From contig NZ_JAPEOB010000006.1 of assembly GCF_026341775.1 (NCBI RefSeq), positions 1 to 64,000 of the forward strand: a DNA stretch of 64,000 nt. The letters are read 5' to 3'. Under the pieces are notes generated by a model. The model did not search any database. It saw only the letters and a program-made list of their open reading frames with translations, and had not been told where the DNA came from. This DNA is from Streptomyces sp. NBC_00654. Lineage in GTDB: Bacteria; Actinomycetota; Actinomycetes; Streptomycetales; Streptomycetaceae. Positions 24,121 through 33,049 of the stretch are shown here, in pieces (the first letter of the stretch is position 1; every line of letters begins with the position of its first letter). Both the position numbers and the translations under genes were made by a program.

Positions 24121-25247
24121 AGAGGTCGTTTTCACCTAAATTGCCCGCTTATCGGTTGGTTATCGGAGTGTTCGGTTACGGTGCAGGAGAGTTGGTGGAG
24201 GTGCTCGATGCCTGCGGGGCGGGTGGGGTTGTGGATGGGGCGGGAGGCTGCGTACTTCTGTCTCATCCCAGGATGTCCGGTCCTCGCGGGTGTGTGCTTC
24301 TGTCGTCATCGTTGTGCGCCTGGGCGCATTCGGTCCGGCGCGGTACGCCGGAGGCATGCCGAAGCGACGTCCGTATCCGAGTGATCTGTTCGATGCCCGA
24401 TGGGAGTTGATCGGGTCGGTCCTGGCCGCGTGGCGCTTCGAGCGCCGTGGCAGGGCCCTGGCTTTCGGCCAGCCGCCCGAGCACGACCTGCGCGACATCA
24501 TGGACGCGATCTTGTGCGTGGACCGCACCGGGGTCCAGTGGCGGTACCTTCCACACGGCTTCCCGCACTGGAACACCGTCTGCGGCTACTTCACCAATGG
24601 GCCGACGAGGGCGTGTTCGCCCAGCTCAACGGCCTGCTCCGGCAGCTCCTACGAGAGAGGGAAGGCCGGGACGCCGAACCGGCGGCCTGCGTGATCGACG
24701 CCCAGAGCGTCAAGACCTCCACCAGCGTTCCCGCCACCGGCCAGGGAATCGACGCTGCCAAGAAGATCGTCGGAAGGAAGCGGAGCATCGTCACCGACAC
24801 GCTCGGCCTTCTCCTCGCCGTGCTGGTGACCGCGGCCGGCGTGCAGGACTCCGTTGCCAGCACCGCACTGCCCGACCAGGTCGCCGCCGACCATCCAGGC
24901 ATCCGCAAGATATGGGTCGACGGCGGATACCGCCAGCACCTCGTCGAGCATGCCGCCACGCTCGGTATCGACATGGAGATCACCGCACGCAAGCCCGGGA
25001 GCAGGGGATTCACCCCGATCCCGAAGCGGTGGGCGGTCGAGCGGACCTACGGCCGGCTCATGCTCCACCGCCGCCTGGCCCGCGACTACGAAACCCTGCC
25101 CACCCGCTCCGAAGCCGTGATCCACATTGCCATGACCGATCTCATGGCCCGCCGCCTCACCAGCGAGAACACCATCTCCTGGCGCGACCCGAAGGCGGCC
25201 GCAGAAGATGTCATCTCGGGATGAAACATCGGACGAAAACGACCTCT
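24121..25247 (+). mobile_element. IS5-family element, frameshifted
   Basis: Inverted ends AGAGGTCGTTTTC at 24121 and its complement ending at 25247, about 1.13 kb. An unusually long leader of ~237 bp precedes the transposase. No clear target duplication was seen. Confidence 0.68.
24358..25224 (+). pseudogene. IS5-family transposase in two frames
   Basis: The N-terminal part [20 protein letters not shown] through [20 protein letters not shown] lies in one frame. After a shift near 24597 the rest follows in another: [12 protein letters not shown], catalytic [23 protein letters not shown] and KRWAVERTYGRLMLHRRLARD (DDE residues all present). The break occurs at the FTRWADEG junction and looks like a small deletion, not a classic slippery run. 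Confidence 0.8.
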
Positions 25248-25600
25248 GAGGGGGCGGGGACGCAGCAATGCGTCCCCGCTACCCGACGCTATCGCTTCGC
25301 GCACACCCTGCTGCCGGACATGGCGGCCCTCGATGAACTCCCGTACGCGCCCGGCCGGGAACTCGACACCGAACTTGCCGCCCGGCTCATCGCCGCCTGC
25401 CATGCGCGCTGCAGCCCTGCCAGGCGACGCTGGCGAAGAACCCTTCGCACGGAGCACCGGCCGACCCTCGCCGGGGCCGTCTACGGCGAACTGTGGGCGC
25501 CGCTCGCTCGGGCCGCGAACGCCGGGGACAGATCGTGCAAGCCGTGCCGCACCGATGCCGCAGGAGGGTGGCGCCTGGAGGGAACCGCGGCCCGGCCGGG
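25248..25600. other. Gap between IS5 element and operon end
   Basis: A forward frame reads FAHTLLPDMAALDELPYAPG then RELDTELAARLIAACHARCS, which looks protein-like but has no good start and is cut by the IS end. No known domain. It may be a gene remnant. Confidence 0.4.
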
Positions 25601-26872
25601 TCAGACGCTGCTCAGCCAGCGGCGGAGCGAAGCCGGTCGAGGGAGCCCGACGTCGTCAGGCAGGCGGCCGAACCTGCGCCCGGTGACACGCTCCATCGCT
25701 TGACGTACCGACAACTGGCGCCCACCCGGTGGGGTGTGTGGGTTGTAGCCGTTGGATCGGAAGATGCAGAAGATCCGCGGTTCGCTAGGTCGATAGGAGC
25801 CGAAGCGGGTGATGCCGACGCCACGTGTGGTATCCGTGATGTCGAACTGGAGGTACAGATCGTCCTTTCCAGGGTAGTTGTTGTCGTACACCCACAGCTG
25901 GACGACCTGACCGCTCTGCTGGTACGCGTAAGCGAGCACTTGGTGGTTCTGACCGATGTCCAACGAGTCGGTCTGAATCAGTCCGAGGGGTGACAGTCGA
26001 CCGCCGTCAATGTCGTCCCGGATACGCGGCCACTCATCCCGGCAGGTCACCCAAGCGCGGCCTCTCGCCAGCCCTGCCACCTGAATGAACCCTTCATCCC
26101 CGTTGGGGTAGTGCGGCGAAGAGTAGCCCAGCCACCGGTGCCCGGAACCCCCGATGTCGAAGCTGTCGAGCAGCCGGTCGCGGATGAATTGGAAGAGTGG
26201 ATCCGCGGTGGAGGTTGGCGAGGTTGTCTCGGCGGGTGGGAGCTTGCCGGCGGCGAAGTAGTCCATTGCCGCGAGGGCCATTCCGCCGCACATTCCCGCG
26301 CTGGCCTGGGTGATGGGCAGCCACCCGTCGTCGACCCGGGCGATACCCAGGGCCCCGGCGGCCTCCCCGCCAAGCTCGTCGAGGAGCCGATTCCAGAGGA
26401 AGCCGACAGCCATCGCAGGAAGTTCCGGACTCCACGAGTTCGAGAACTGAAATCCATTGACCGACGGAGTGAACCCGCGAACCTGGCGACGCGAGGTCTC
26501 CCGTAGACGAATACGGAGCCGGGCATGGTGGCCCTGGCCGCCGCTGTACGCAGCCTCGAAACCCGGCGGTGCCCAGACGTGGAACGTATTGCCGTACTGG
26601 GACTCCACGAGCGGACTGTTGAAGTGCACGTACAACTGCCGCCCTGGATCACCATCGATGCTGTACCAGACGCGGCCCTCTGTGCCTGTCGTCGATACGC
26701 CGAAGAGACCCCCCTCGGCCCGCCACTCCGCGGTAGCGCCGGGGGCGATGGTGGCCGCTCGGGACGGGTACCACGGATCGGTCCAGTCGCCGGAGTCCAT
26801 CTGATCCCGGTCCCATACCAGAGGCACGGACGACTCGTTCTGAATCTCCACTGCCATGCGTATGCGTGACAC
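25601..26872 (-). CDS. Aegerolysin-like domain fused to papain-like cysteine-peptidase-like domain
   Basis: A 423-aa protein. Residues about 5-135 resemble the aegerolysin/terrelysin beta-sandwich (VEIQNESSVPLVWDRDQMDS; TTGTEGRVWYSIDG; YGNTFHVWAPP). Residues about 180-380 hold an ordered Cys-His-Asp/Asn set: ASAGMCGGMALAAMDYF, IGQNHQVLAYAYQ, VYDNNYPGKDD, compatible with a papain-like fold. No signal peptide is seen. The GTG at 26872 has GAGGTGA six bases upstream; a GTG nine bases earlier is possible. It lies immediately behind the tail-fibre-like gene (stop 26883), evidently in one operon. Function, perhaps a toxin or surface protease, is inference. Confidence 0.6.
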   Translation of the reverse strand: MSRIRMAVEIQNESSVPLVWDRDQMDSGDWTDPWYPSRAATIAPGATAEWRAEGGLFGVSTTGTEGRVWYSIDGDPGRQLYVHFNSPLVESQYGNTFHVWAPPGFEAAYSGGQGHHARLRIRLRETSRRQVRGFTPSVNGFQFSNSWSPELPAMAVGFLWNRLLDELGGEAAGALGIARVDDGWLPITQASAGMCGGMALAAMDYFAAGKLPPAETTSPTSTADPLFQFIRDRLLDSFDIGGSGHRWLGYSSPHYPNGDEGFIQVAGLARGRAWVTCRDEWPRIRDDIDGGRLSPLGLIQTDSLDIGQNHQVLAYAYQQSGQVVQLWVYDNNYPGKDDLYLQFDITDTTRGVGITRFGSYRPSEPRIFCIFRSNGYNPHTPPGGRQLSVRQAMERVTGRRFGRLPDDVGLPRPASLRRWLSSV

Positions 26873-26882
26873 GCCGATCACC

Positions 26883-27851
26883 TCAACTCGCGGTTACCAG
26901 AACACGGATCATTCCGTGCCCTGACGCCAGGTCTGTCAGAGCTTTCCCAACGACAGCACCAAAGCCGCGCTCCCGCTCAGCGATCTTGCGGGCGTGTCCG
27001 GGGGTCGATGACGTGGTGAGCAGATCCCCACAGCGGATTGGCGCTTCCGATGCGTCGGCCAGCGCCCACAGCTTGCCCATAAGGGCGACAGGGGCGCCTC
27101 CGTCGTGCCGGTCGAGCACCAGTGCCGGTCGCACTCCGCCTGCACCGGAGACGATGCCGGCGACGCGCGGGTCGTATTCTTCGGTGCAAGGCCGGATCCG
27201 CCCCGCATCGTCAAGCACCACGACCATCCCAGCGGTGACCGCCGGTTCCGCAACGGTCAGCGCTTCGGCGTAATCGGCCCCCGGGAGCTCGAGATCCCCG
27301 GTAACCACCACGTCGCCCTGAAAGAACGCCGCTTTCCCTCCTTCCATATTGCTTACGCCGAACACCCCGTTACGGCCCCGGCCATAGATTCCGTTCCCGC
27401 CGTGGTCACTTACACCGGCCACACCGGAATGTCCGGATGTTTGGGTCACTCCAAATACGCCGTTCCACGTATCACTCGTCCCCACGACGCCAGAACCGCC
27501 TTCGCCCGTGCCGTGTCCGGCGACCCCGGTGAAGCCCCGGCCGTACAGTCCGTTCCCGCCGTTCTCGTTGACGCCAGCCACACCGGCGTGCCCGGCTGTC
27601 TGCGTAACTCCGAAAACGCCGTTCCATGCATCACTCGCACCGGCGACGCCAGAACCGCCTTCGCCCGTGCCGTGTCCGTGCACCCCGGTGGAGCCCCGGC
27701 CGTAAACACCGTTCCCGCCGTTCTCGTTGACACCGGCTATGCCCGCTTGGCCAGCTGCCTGGGCTTCGCCATACACGCCGTTCCACTGTCCGCTCGTACC
27801 AGTTACCCCGGCCTCTCCCGGCTGATTCGAGTCACCCTTGACGACGCTCAT
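26883..27851 (-). CDS. Glycine-rich repeat protein with tail-fibre-like C-terminus
   Basis: A 322-aa protein. The N-terminal two-thirds consists of imperfect repeats of about 50 residues built from WNGVFGVTQTAGHAGVAGVN, NGGNGLYGRG and GVAGHGTGEGGSGV, suggesting a beta-helical or collagen-like stalk. Residues about 180-322 (FFQGDVVVTGDLELPGADYA, AGMVVVLDDAGRIRPC, PRVAGIVSGAGG) resemble the C-terminal domains of phage tail-spike and Peptidase_G2-type proteins. The ATG at 27851 has GGAGG at proper distance and overlaps the preceding stop as ATGA. The repeats are also strong at DNA level (27400-27760). Confidence 0.68.
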   Translation of the reverse strand: MSVVKGDSNQPGEAGVTGTSGQWNGVYGEAQAAGQAGIAGVNENGGNGVYGRGSTGVHGHGTGEGGSGVAGASDAWNGVFGVTQTAGHAGVAGVNENGGNGLYGRGFTGVAGHGTGEGGSGVVGTSDTWNGVFGVTQTSGHSGVAGVSDHGGNGIYGRGRNGVFGVSNMEGGKAAFFQGDVVVTGDLELPGADYAEALTVAEPAVTAGMVVVLDDAGRIRPCTEEYDPRVAGIVSGAGGVRPALVLDRHDGGAPVALMGKLWALADASEAPIRCGDLLTTSSTPGHARKIAERERGFGAVVGKALTDLASGHGMIRVLVTAS

Positions 27852-28090
27852 GACCATCCTCCGATCGTTTTCCCATCAGCCTCTGTTCGCTTCAAGGCGA
27901 TAGCGAGCAGGCTCATTGCTTCGAATGACGAAGCTCCTTCTCCCGAGAAGTCTCGACACAGCATGCGTAGGTGCCGACTTGCCGCGGGAATGCACTTCAT
28001 CGATGTCTTAGGGCGCAGCCACAACAAGGGTCGTGGCGCGCCGATATTTGCAAGCCTTGGTACCGCGTCAGACATCTCGCGGAATCTCAT
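27848..28090 (-). CDS. Small hypothetical protein, first gene of the 25.6-28 kb operon
   Basis: An 80-aa frame (MRFREMSDAVPRLANIGAPR; SSFEAMSLLAIALKRTEADG) whose TGA overlaps the next start by four bases. The sequence is natural-looking and lower in GC than the neighbours. It may be the 3' end of a longer gene whose 5' part is the 28153-28374 frame. No domain recognised. Confidence 0.42.
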   Translation of the reverse strand: MRFREMSDAVPRLANIGAPRPLLWLRPKTSMKCIPAASRHLRMLCRDFSGEGASSFEAMSLLAIALKRTEADGKTIGGWS

Positions 28091-28152
28091 TTCAGGCGGG
28101 TAAGTGCCGTAAGAGGTAGAACACTCAGGGCCTTCTCGCCTTCTCCAGGGCA

Positions 28153-28374
28153 TCACTCTTGGCGCGCCCGCGCAACTGGGCGCTGAAATAGCGGGCTCGG
28201 TTGACCAATCAACTGTGCACCGCACACCTCGAGTTGCAGACGGCGATACGCAGACGCACATTGGATATGCGGGAGCATCTGTCGTACATCCTGTCTCTCC
28301 ATCAAACTCGCCCCCGGCCATGTGAACCGTTCCGGGTCGAATGGAGGCTCGATTCTCTGAGAGGATTGAGTCAT
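28153..28374 (-). CDS. Small hypothetical ORF, possibly the 5' part of a broken gene
   Basis: 73 aa: MTQSSQRIEPPFDPERFTW, then LMERQDVRQMLPHIQCASAY. The ATG at 28374 is preceded on the minus strand by CTCTCAGAGAATCG, with no strong ribosome-binding site. It could have continued into the downstream frame before an indel near 28150. Function unknown. Confidence 0.35.
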   Translation of the reverse strand: MTQSSQRIEPPFDPERFTWPGASLMERQDVRQMLPHIQCASAYRRLQLEVCGAQLIGQPSPLFQRPVARARQE

Positions 28375-28516
28375 GGCACGCCCCTCCCCTTACCCCCTGA
28401 GCTGCGCAAGCGTGCGGTCCGCATGGTCGCCGAGGTGCGGCCCGACTACGACACGGAGTGGGCCCCGATGAAGGCGGTCGCGTCCAAGCTCGGGATCGGG
28501 ACGACTGAGTGGACGT
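28373..28516 (+). pseudogene. IS3-family OrfA N-terminal fragment
   Basis: MARPSPYP in one frame followed by ELRKRAVRMVAEVRPDYDTE and MKAVASKLGIGTTEW in another: the helix-turn-helix start of an IS3-group transposase OrfA, with a frame slip near 28400. It is cut at 28516 by the end of the next element. Confidence 0.78.
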
Positions 28517-28906
28517 TAAGTCCGTTTCTGGTAGCGGCCTCGTCCGGGTTGTAGTGGGGAAGCCTTGGCGGGTGAGGCGTCCGAGACGAGCGCGGGTGAC
28601 GTTGACTGATTCCTCGTGGGTGGGCATGCCGAGGAGTTCGTGCAGCTCGCTGGCTCGGAACTCCTGGTCGGGGTGCTGGTTGAAGACGTTCACGATGGTC
28701 TGGTAGGCGGTCTGCGTCTCGGGCGGTTCGGGCTCGGTCCCGGCCGGTGCGAGTTCGGCGATGACCTTCTGGGTGGTGGCCAGGTCCGCGAGTCGCGCTT
28801 CGGTTTCGGCCAAGGCGGCGGTCAAGTGGGCAATTTGGTTGCGTAGTTCACCGGCCCGGGCGGTGGTCTCGTCGTGCTGGGCTTGGAGGTCTGCCAGGAT
28901 GTTCAC
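28517..28906 (-). CDS. IS5 accessory protein, coiled coil
   Basis: A GTG at 28906 overlaps the transposase stop (GTGA). The product starts with a coiled coil (ILADLQAQHDETTARAGELR; AHLTAALAETEARLADLATT) followed by a winged-helix-like segment (IVNVFNQHPDQEFRASELHE; VNVTRARLGRLTRQGF). No stop occurs before the element end, so the natural C-terminus may be altered. Its role in transposition is unknown; translational coupling to the transposase suggests a helper. Confidence 0.55.
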
Positions 28907-29709
28907 GCGGCAAGCCCGAGAGTGTCGCGCCGGGCCAGGGCGGGTGTGGTGAGGCGGCGGGTCATGTTCGCGATGGAGGCCCAGTAGACGCGCGAGGTGG
29001 AGGTATCTGGCCGGTGGTCGTACTCGCGGGCCAGGCGGCGGTGCAACATCAACGTGCCGTTGACCCGCTCCACGATCCACCTTTTCGGCTGTGGAACGAA
29101 GCCTTTGCCCTGGTCTTCGGGGTTGCGGCGGACGACCTCGACGTCGATGCCGGCCAGGGCGCCGCGGATGATGACCTGGTCCTTGAAGCCTTGGTCCACG
29201 AGGGCCTTCTTCAGGCGCATCCCGCACCTCTCGGCGGCCTGGTCGAGCAGGGCGGTGCCGGCGGCGTTGTCGTGGGCGGATGCGGCCAGCACGACGACGC
29301 CGATGACCAGCCCCAGAACGTCCACGGCCAGTCCCCGCTTGCGGCCCGACACCTTCTTGTTGGCGTCCAGTCCCGTCGTGGTCTTCGGGACACCCGCGGC
29401 CGCGCGGACGGACTGGGCGTCGATGATCACGAGGGACGGGTCCTCTAATCGCCGGGCTCTCTCCCGTACTTGGCAGCGCAGGAGTTCCTGGATCCGCTGG
29501 TCGAGCCCGCCCTCGCGCCACAGCGTGAAGTAGTAGAAAACCGCCGACCAGGCAGGCAAGTCGTGGGGCAGATAGCGCCACTGGCAGCCCGTCCGGTTCT
29601 GATAGAAGATCGCGTTCACGACTTCCCTCAGGTCGCAGGCCCCGGGGTCACCGGTCGCCGACCGTGCCACCCGTTCCTGCTTCCAGGCCGTGATCATCGG
29701 CTCGATCAA
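28903..29709 (-). CDS. IS5-family transposase
   Basis: 268 aa from the ATG at 29709. It contains TGCQWRYLPHDLPAWSAVFY, catalytic VIIDAQSVRAAAG, ALVDQGFKDQV and KRWIVERVNGTLMLHRRLAR, the DDE set of IS5 (IS427-like) enzymes. Upstream codons still read LYPSDLADEQWALIEPM, but a TGA precedes them with no ATG or GTG, so the native start was lost or a rare codon is used. Confidence 0.82.
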   Translation of the reverse strand: MIEPMITAWKQERVARSATGDPGACDLREVVNAIFYQNRTGCQWRYLPHDLPAWSAVFYYFTLWREGGLDQRIQELLRCQVRERARRLEDPSLVIIDAQSVRAAAGVPKTTTGLDANKKVSGRKRGLAVDVLGLVIGVVVLAASAHDNAAGTALLDQAAERCGMRLKKALVDQGFKDQVIIRGALAGIDVEVVRRNPEDQGKGFVPQPKRWIVERVNGTLMLHRRLAREYDHRPDTSTSRVYWASIANMTRRLTTPALARRDTLGLAA

Positions 29710-29920
29710 CGCCCACTGCTCGTCCGCTAAATCGCTCGGATACAGCTCTCACTCCATGGCCTGCATCTCGGCATGGACATGCCGAGATCCTGATCCGTAC
29801 CGCGATCAGTACCACGAAGGAGCGATCACGAACCGAGGAAGATCGGACTTAGAACTCCTAACGGAATGACACTTTGGGGTCGGCTCCTCGTCGTGGGATG
29901 CCGTCGGGCAGCATGGGGCG

Positions 29921-30325
29921 ATGGACTTCGAACAGCCGTTGCCTCGCGAGCTGAAGGCTGTCGATTCGGCCTCGCTGTTCAGGCTGGAGGAGCGGGCGTG
30001 TGACCTCGGTCTGAGTCAACGGTTGGACCCGGCGTGGGTGCGCGCGAATGCGGCGCCTGACGGCACCCACTATCTATGGCCGGCCCTGTGGCACACCTTG
30101 TCCCACCGCCCGGACGTACCACGTCACGTGCGGTGGGAACTGCTGATCACTCTGCGTACGGGAGACCGTGTGCTGAGCCTGCTGGATGTGATCCCCGACG
30201 ACTTCGCCCCGCTGCCGAAAGTGACCTCACGCGAAGAGGGCATGCAGGTCAGGCGGCTCCTTGACCGTGCTCCTTCGGTGCGGGAATGGCTACTGCGGGA
30301 GGGTGAGGGCCCGGGCCGCCTGTGA
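29921..30325 (+). CDS. Hypothetical passenger protein inside the IS5 element
   Basis: A 134-aa protein: LPRELKAVDSASLFRLEERA, WVRANAAPDGTHYLWPALWH, ITLRTGDRVLSLLDVIPDDF. It is convergent with the transposase and overlaps its 3' end by 36 bp, so the final ~12 residues are encoded by transposase antisense. No domain recognised. GGGG lies six bases before the ATG. It looks like a genuine coding gene caught between the element end and the transposase. Confidence 0.55.
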   Translation: MDFEQPLPRELKAVDSASLFRLEERACDLGLSQRLDPAWVRANAAPDGTHYLWPALWHTLSHRPDVPRHVRWELLITLRTGDRVLSLLDVIPDDFAPLPKVTSREEGMQVRRLLDRAPSVREWLLREGEGPGRL

Positions 30326-31125
30326 CAGGCGTCGCCAGCAGATGAGTGCGCACCCGAGAGTGAGGAAGGCTTCGTGGATGTCGTCGCGGATCTCCCAGCG
30401 GATCCGCAGGCGGCGGAACCAGTGCAGGTGGGCGAAGGCGCGCTCTACGACCCAGCGTTGGGTTCCGAGTCCGGAGCCGTGCTCGATGCCGCGTCTTGCG
30501 ATCAGTGGCTTCACACCGAGCGCGCGGACGAGGCGACGGTATTTGTCGTGGTCGTATCCGCGGTCACCGAGCACGACGTCGGGGCGGTGTCGAGGTCTGC
30601 CGCGCTTGCCCCGTACGTGCGGCACTGCCTGGAGCAGTGGGATGAGCTGGGTGACGTCGTTGCGGTTGCCGCCGGTCAGGGTGACGGCGAGCGGGATGCC
30701 AGTGGCGTCCGTGATCAGATGGTGCTTGCTGCCCGTCTTGCCCCGGTCAACAGGGCTTCGTCCCGTCTTGGAGCCCCCTTTAACGCCCGGATGTGGGAGC
30801 CGTCGACGGCCGCCCGCGAGAAGTCCAGGGCGTCCGCGCTCCGGAGTTTGGCCAAGAGTGCTTCATGGAGCCGGGGCCACACGCCGGCCTCGGTCCACTC
30901 GGCCAGGCGGCGCCAGCACGTCATGCCCGAACCGAAGCCGAGCTCCTGCGGCAGGTGTTCCCAGGCGATCCCGGTGTGCAGCACGAACAAGATGCCCTGA
31001 AACACCTGCCGGTCCGGATGCCGCTTCCGCCCCGGATGCCGGTACCGACGCTCAACCATCGGCAGCAGCGGCTCGATCACCGCCCACAGCTCGTCATCGA
31101 CATCCCACGGCTTCCGCCGAGCCAC
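30290..31125 (-). CDS. IS5-family transposase in two frames (probable programmed shift)
   Basis: OrfA: WDVDDELWAVIEPLLPMVER, EWTEAGVWPRLHEALLAKLR, AVDGSHIRALKG. OrfB carries VLGDRGYDHDKYRRLV and TQRWVVERAFAHLHWFRRLR. The frames switch after ALKG at the homopolymeric AAAGGGGG near 30780, as in other IS427-group elements. All DDE residues are present. Confidence 0.82.
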
Positions 31126-31260
31126 TGCGCACCCCTAAATCAACGGCCTTGGAGTGATCCAACCACCTTGAAGATCATTTCGTTAGGAGTTCTCAAACCG
31201 AGGCCCCGTCCGCAATCCCGCCATGCCTCAACCGCCAGCACCTTGATCGCCCGGACAAGT

Positions 31261-32105
31261 CCTAGCCGACGACCTCGCGCGTGGCCAGGTCCAGCCAGCA
31301 GGCGAGGTAGAGCCAACCCTCGGCCGTCGGGAGGTAGGTGATGTCGCCGACCAGCTTGGTGCCGGGGTGCTCGGCATGGAAGTCGCGGCCGACCAGGTCC
31401 GGGGCCGGCTTCGCCTTCGCATCCGGCTGGGTCAGCGAGCGCCGCTTACGGCGGGTGACGCCGCGGATGTCGCGCTCACGCATGACGCGGGCGATGCGCT
31501 TGCGGTTCACTCGCCGCCCCAGACGCCGCAGCTCGGCGTGGATGCGCGGGACGCCGTACGTCTTGCGGGAAGCGATATGCAGCACGGTGATCTCGTGCGC
31601 GAGCGCGTCGTCGGCCGCCTGGCGGGCCTGGCTGGCGGCCTCGCCCTCGCGCCAGGCGTAGTAGGAGGAGCGGGTCACGTGCAGCACCCGGCACAGCATC
31701 GTGACCGGACAGTTCGCCTTCTCCGCGTGGATCAACCGGTACAACGCGGTCACCGGTCGCTCTCCTTCACGAAGAAGGCCGTCGCTTGTTCAGGATCTCG
31801 ATCGTCTGCTGCTGCTCGCGGTTCTCCTTGCGCAGCCGGCGAAGTTCGTCGCGTTCGGCGCTGGTCAGCTCGCCCGGGGCGCCCTCACCCCGGTCGGCTT
31901 TGGCCCGGCGGTACCAGCCGCGCAGGGACTCGGAGCTGATGCCCAGCTCCCGGGCGACGGCGGTGACCGTCTTGCCCGAGGAGTCGACGAGCGCGATCGC
32001 GTCCCGCTTGAACTCCTCGGTGTACCGCTTCGTGTATTTGCTTCCCACCTGGTGCTACTTCCTCTGGAACCTCAAGATCCCAGTCTCCAGGTGTCCACGA
32101 TCAAG
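31261..32105 (-). mobile_element. IS3-family element, truncated
   Basis: OrfA (31767-32048: KYTKRYTEEFKRDAIALVDS, leucine zipper LRRLRKENREQQQTIEILN) and the first half of OrfB (31262-31753: YYAWREGEAASQARQAADD, GVPRIHAELRRLGRRVNRKR, LVGDITYLPTAEGWLYLACW) in overlapping frames. The 5' end TGGACACCTGGAGACTGGGA is kept. OrfB ends at the first catalytic aspartate, so the element is dead. Confidence 0.82.
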
Positions 32106-32146
32106 GGGAAGCTTCATCGGGCCTTGACCCCGGAGCTTGAACACAT

Positions 32147-33049
32147 CTATGCGGCTCGGGTCAGGGTAGTTGATAGTGGGTGGAAGGTGGTCTCGTAGGC
32201 GATCGGGGAGCGTTGTCCGAGGCGGGAATGCCGGCGTCGGGTGTTGTATCGGGTCAGCCATCGGAAGGCGTCGAGCCGGGCCTCACGCTCGCTTGGCCAG
32301 CCCCTTTGCCCCTTCAGCGTCTCTCTTTTGAAGGTCGCGTTGAACGACTCCGCCAGTGCGTTGTCCGCGCTGGACCCGACCGCGCTCATGCTCTGACGGA
32401 CCCCTGCTGACCTGCAGGCTTCGGCGAATTCTCGGCTCGTGTATTGCGAGCCGTGGTCGGTGTGCATCACCGCCCCGGCCAGGCTCCCGCGGGTCCGCTC
32501 GGCGGCGGCCAGGGCGTCGGTAACGAGTTCGGTCCGCATGTGATCGGCGACTGCCCACCCCGCCAGGCGTCTCGAGCAGAGGTCGATGACGGTCGCGAGA
32601 TAGCAGAACTTCCCGCCACCGATCCTCAGGTAGGTGATGTCGCCGACGTACTTCGTGTTCGGGGCCGTGGCGGTGAAGTCACGCCCGATCAGGTCCGGCG
32701 CCTTCGGCGCGGCCGGGTCCGCGACGGTGGTGCGCTGCCGGCGCCGCAGCCGGACGCCCTCGAGCCCGATCGTCCGCATGATCCTCGCAACCCGCTTGTG
32801 GTTGACCACCTGGCCGCCGTCGTCGCGGAGCTCAGCGGTGATTCTCGGGGCGCCGTAGGTGCCGTCGGAGTCCTCGTGGACCTTGCGTATCCGGGCGGCG
32901 AGCTGGGCGTCAGCGGCCTGCCGGGCCACCCTGGCAGGGGCGGTCCGGCGCCAGTAGTAGAAGCTCGAGCGGGAGATCCCGAGAATGTCACAGAGCCGCT
33001 TGACGCCGAACCGGCGCTGATGATCTTCAACGAACTGGCAGCGGGTCAC
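32147..33049 (-). CDS. IS3-family transposase OrfB
   Basis: 300 aa with the HTH_21 segment TYGAPRITAELRDDGGQVVN and the integrase core: YVGDITYLRIGGGKFCYLAT (first Asp), VMHTDHGSQYTSREF (second Asp) and ALAESFNATFKRETL (Glu). The GTG at 33049 overlaps the OrfA stop (GTGA). Intact, unlike its twin at 43997. Confidence 0.9.
   Translation of the reverse strand: MTRCQFVEDHQRRFGVKRLCDILGISRSSFYYWRRTAPARVARQAADAQLAARIRKVHEDSDGTYGAPRITAELRDDGGQVVNHKRVARIMRTIGLEGVRLRRRQRTTVADPAAPKAPDLIGRDFTATAPNTKYVGDITYLRIGGGKFCYLATVIDLCSRRLAGWAVADHMRTELVTDALAAAERTRGSLAGAVMHTDHGSQYTSREFAEACRSAGVRQSMSAVGSSADNALAESFNATFKRETLKGQRGWPSEREARLDAFRWLTRYNTRRRHSRLGQRSPIAYETTFHPLSTTLTRAA

Larger units (their letters stand above)
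28517..29851 (-). mobile_element. IS5-family element with an overlapping accessory ORF
   Basis: Short inverted ends TAAGTCCG at 28517 and CGGACTTA ending at 29851. It interrupts the IS3 OrfA fragment on one side and abuts the next element's inverted repeat at 29852 on the other. Contains a transposase and a coupled second gene. Confidence 0.62.
29852..31192 (-). mobile_element. IS5-family element enclosing an extra gene
   Basis: Left end GAACTCCTAACGGAATGA and right end its near-perfect complement (17 of 18 bases), enclosing a two-frame transposase and a 134-codon gene that is not a transposase. The left end abuts the previous element at 29851. Ordinary relatives have the inverted repeat close to the transposase stop; here it is ~440 bp away. 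Confidence 0.65.

Noticed and set aside
27848..29581. A 577-codon minus-strand open frame spanning an IS5 and adjacent DNA
   Set aside because: It joins antisense or out-of-frame IS sequence to two unrelated real segments (the accessory ORF and the 80-aa gene), so it is not one gene.
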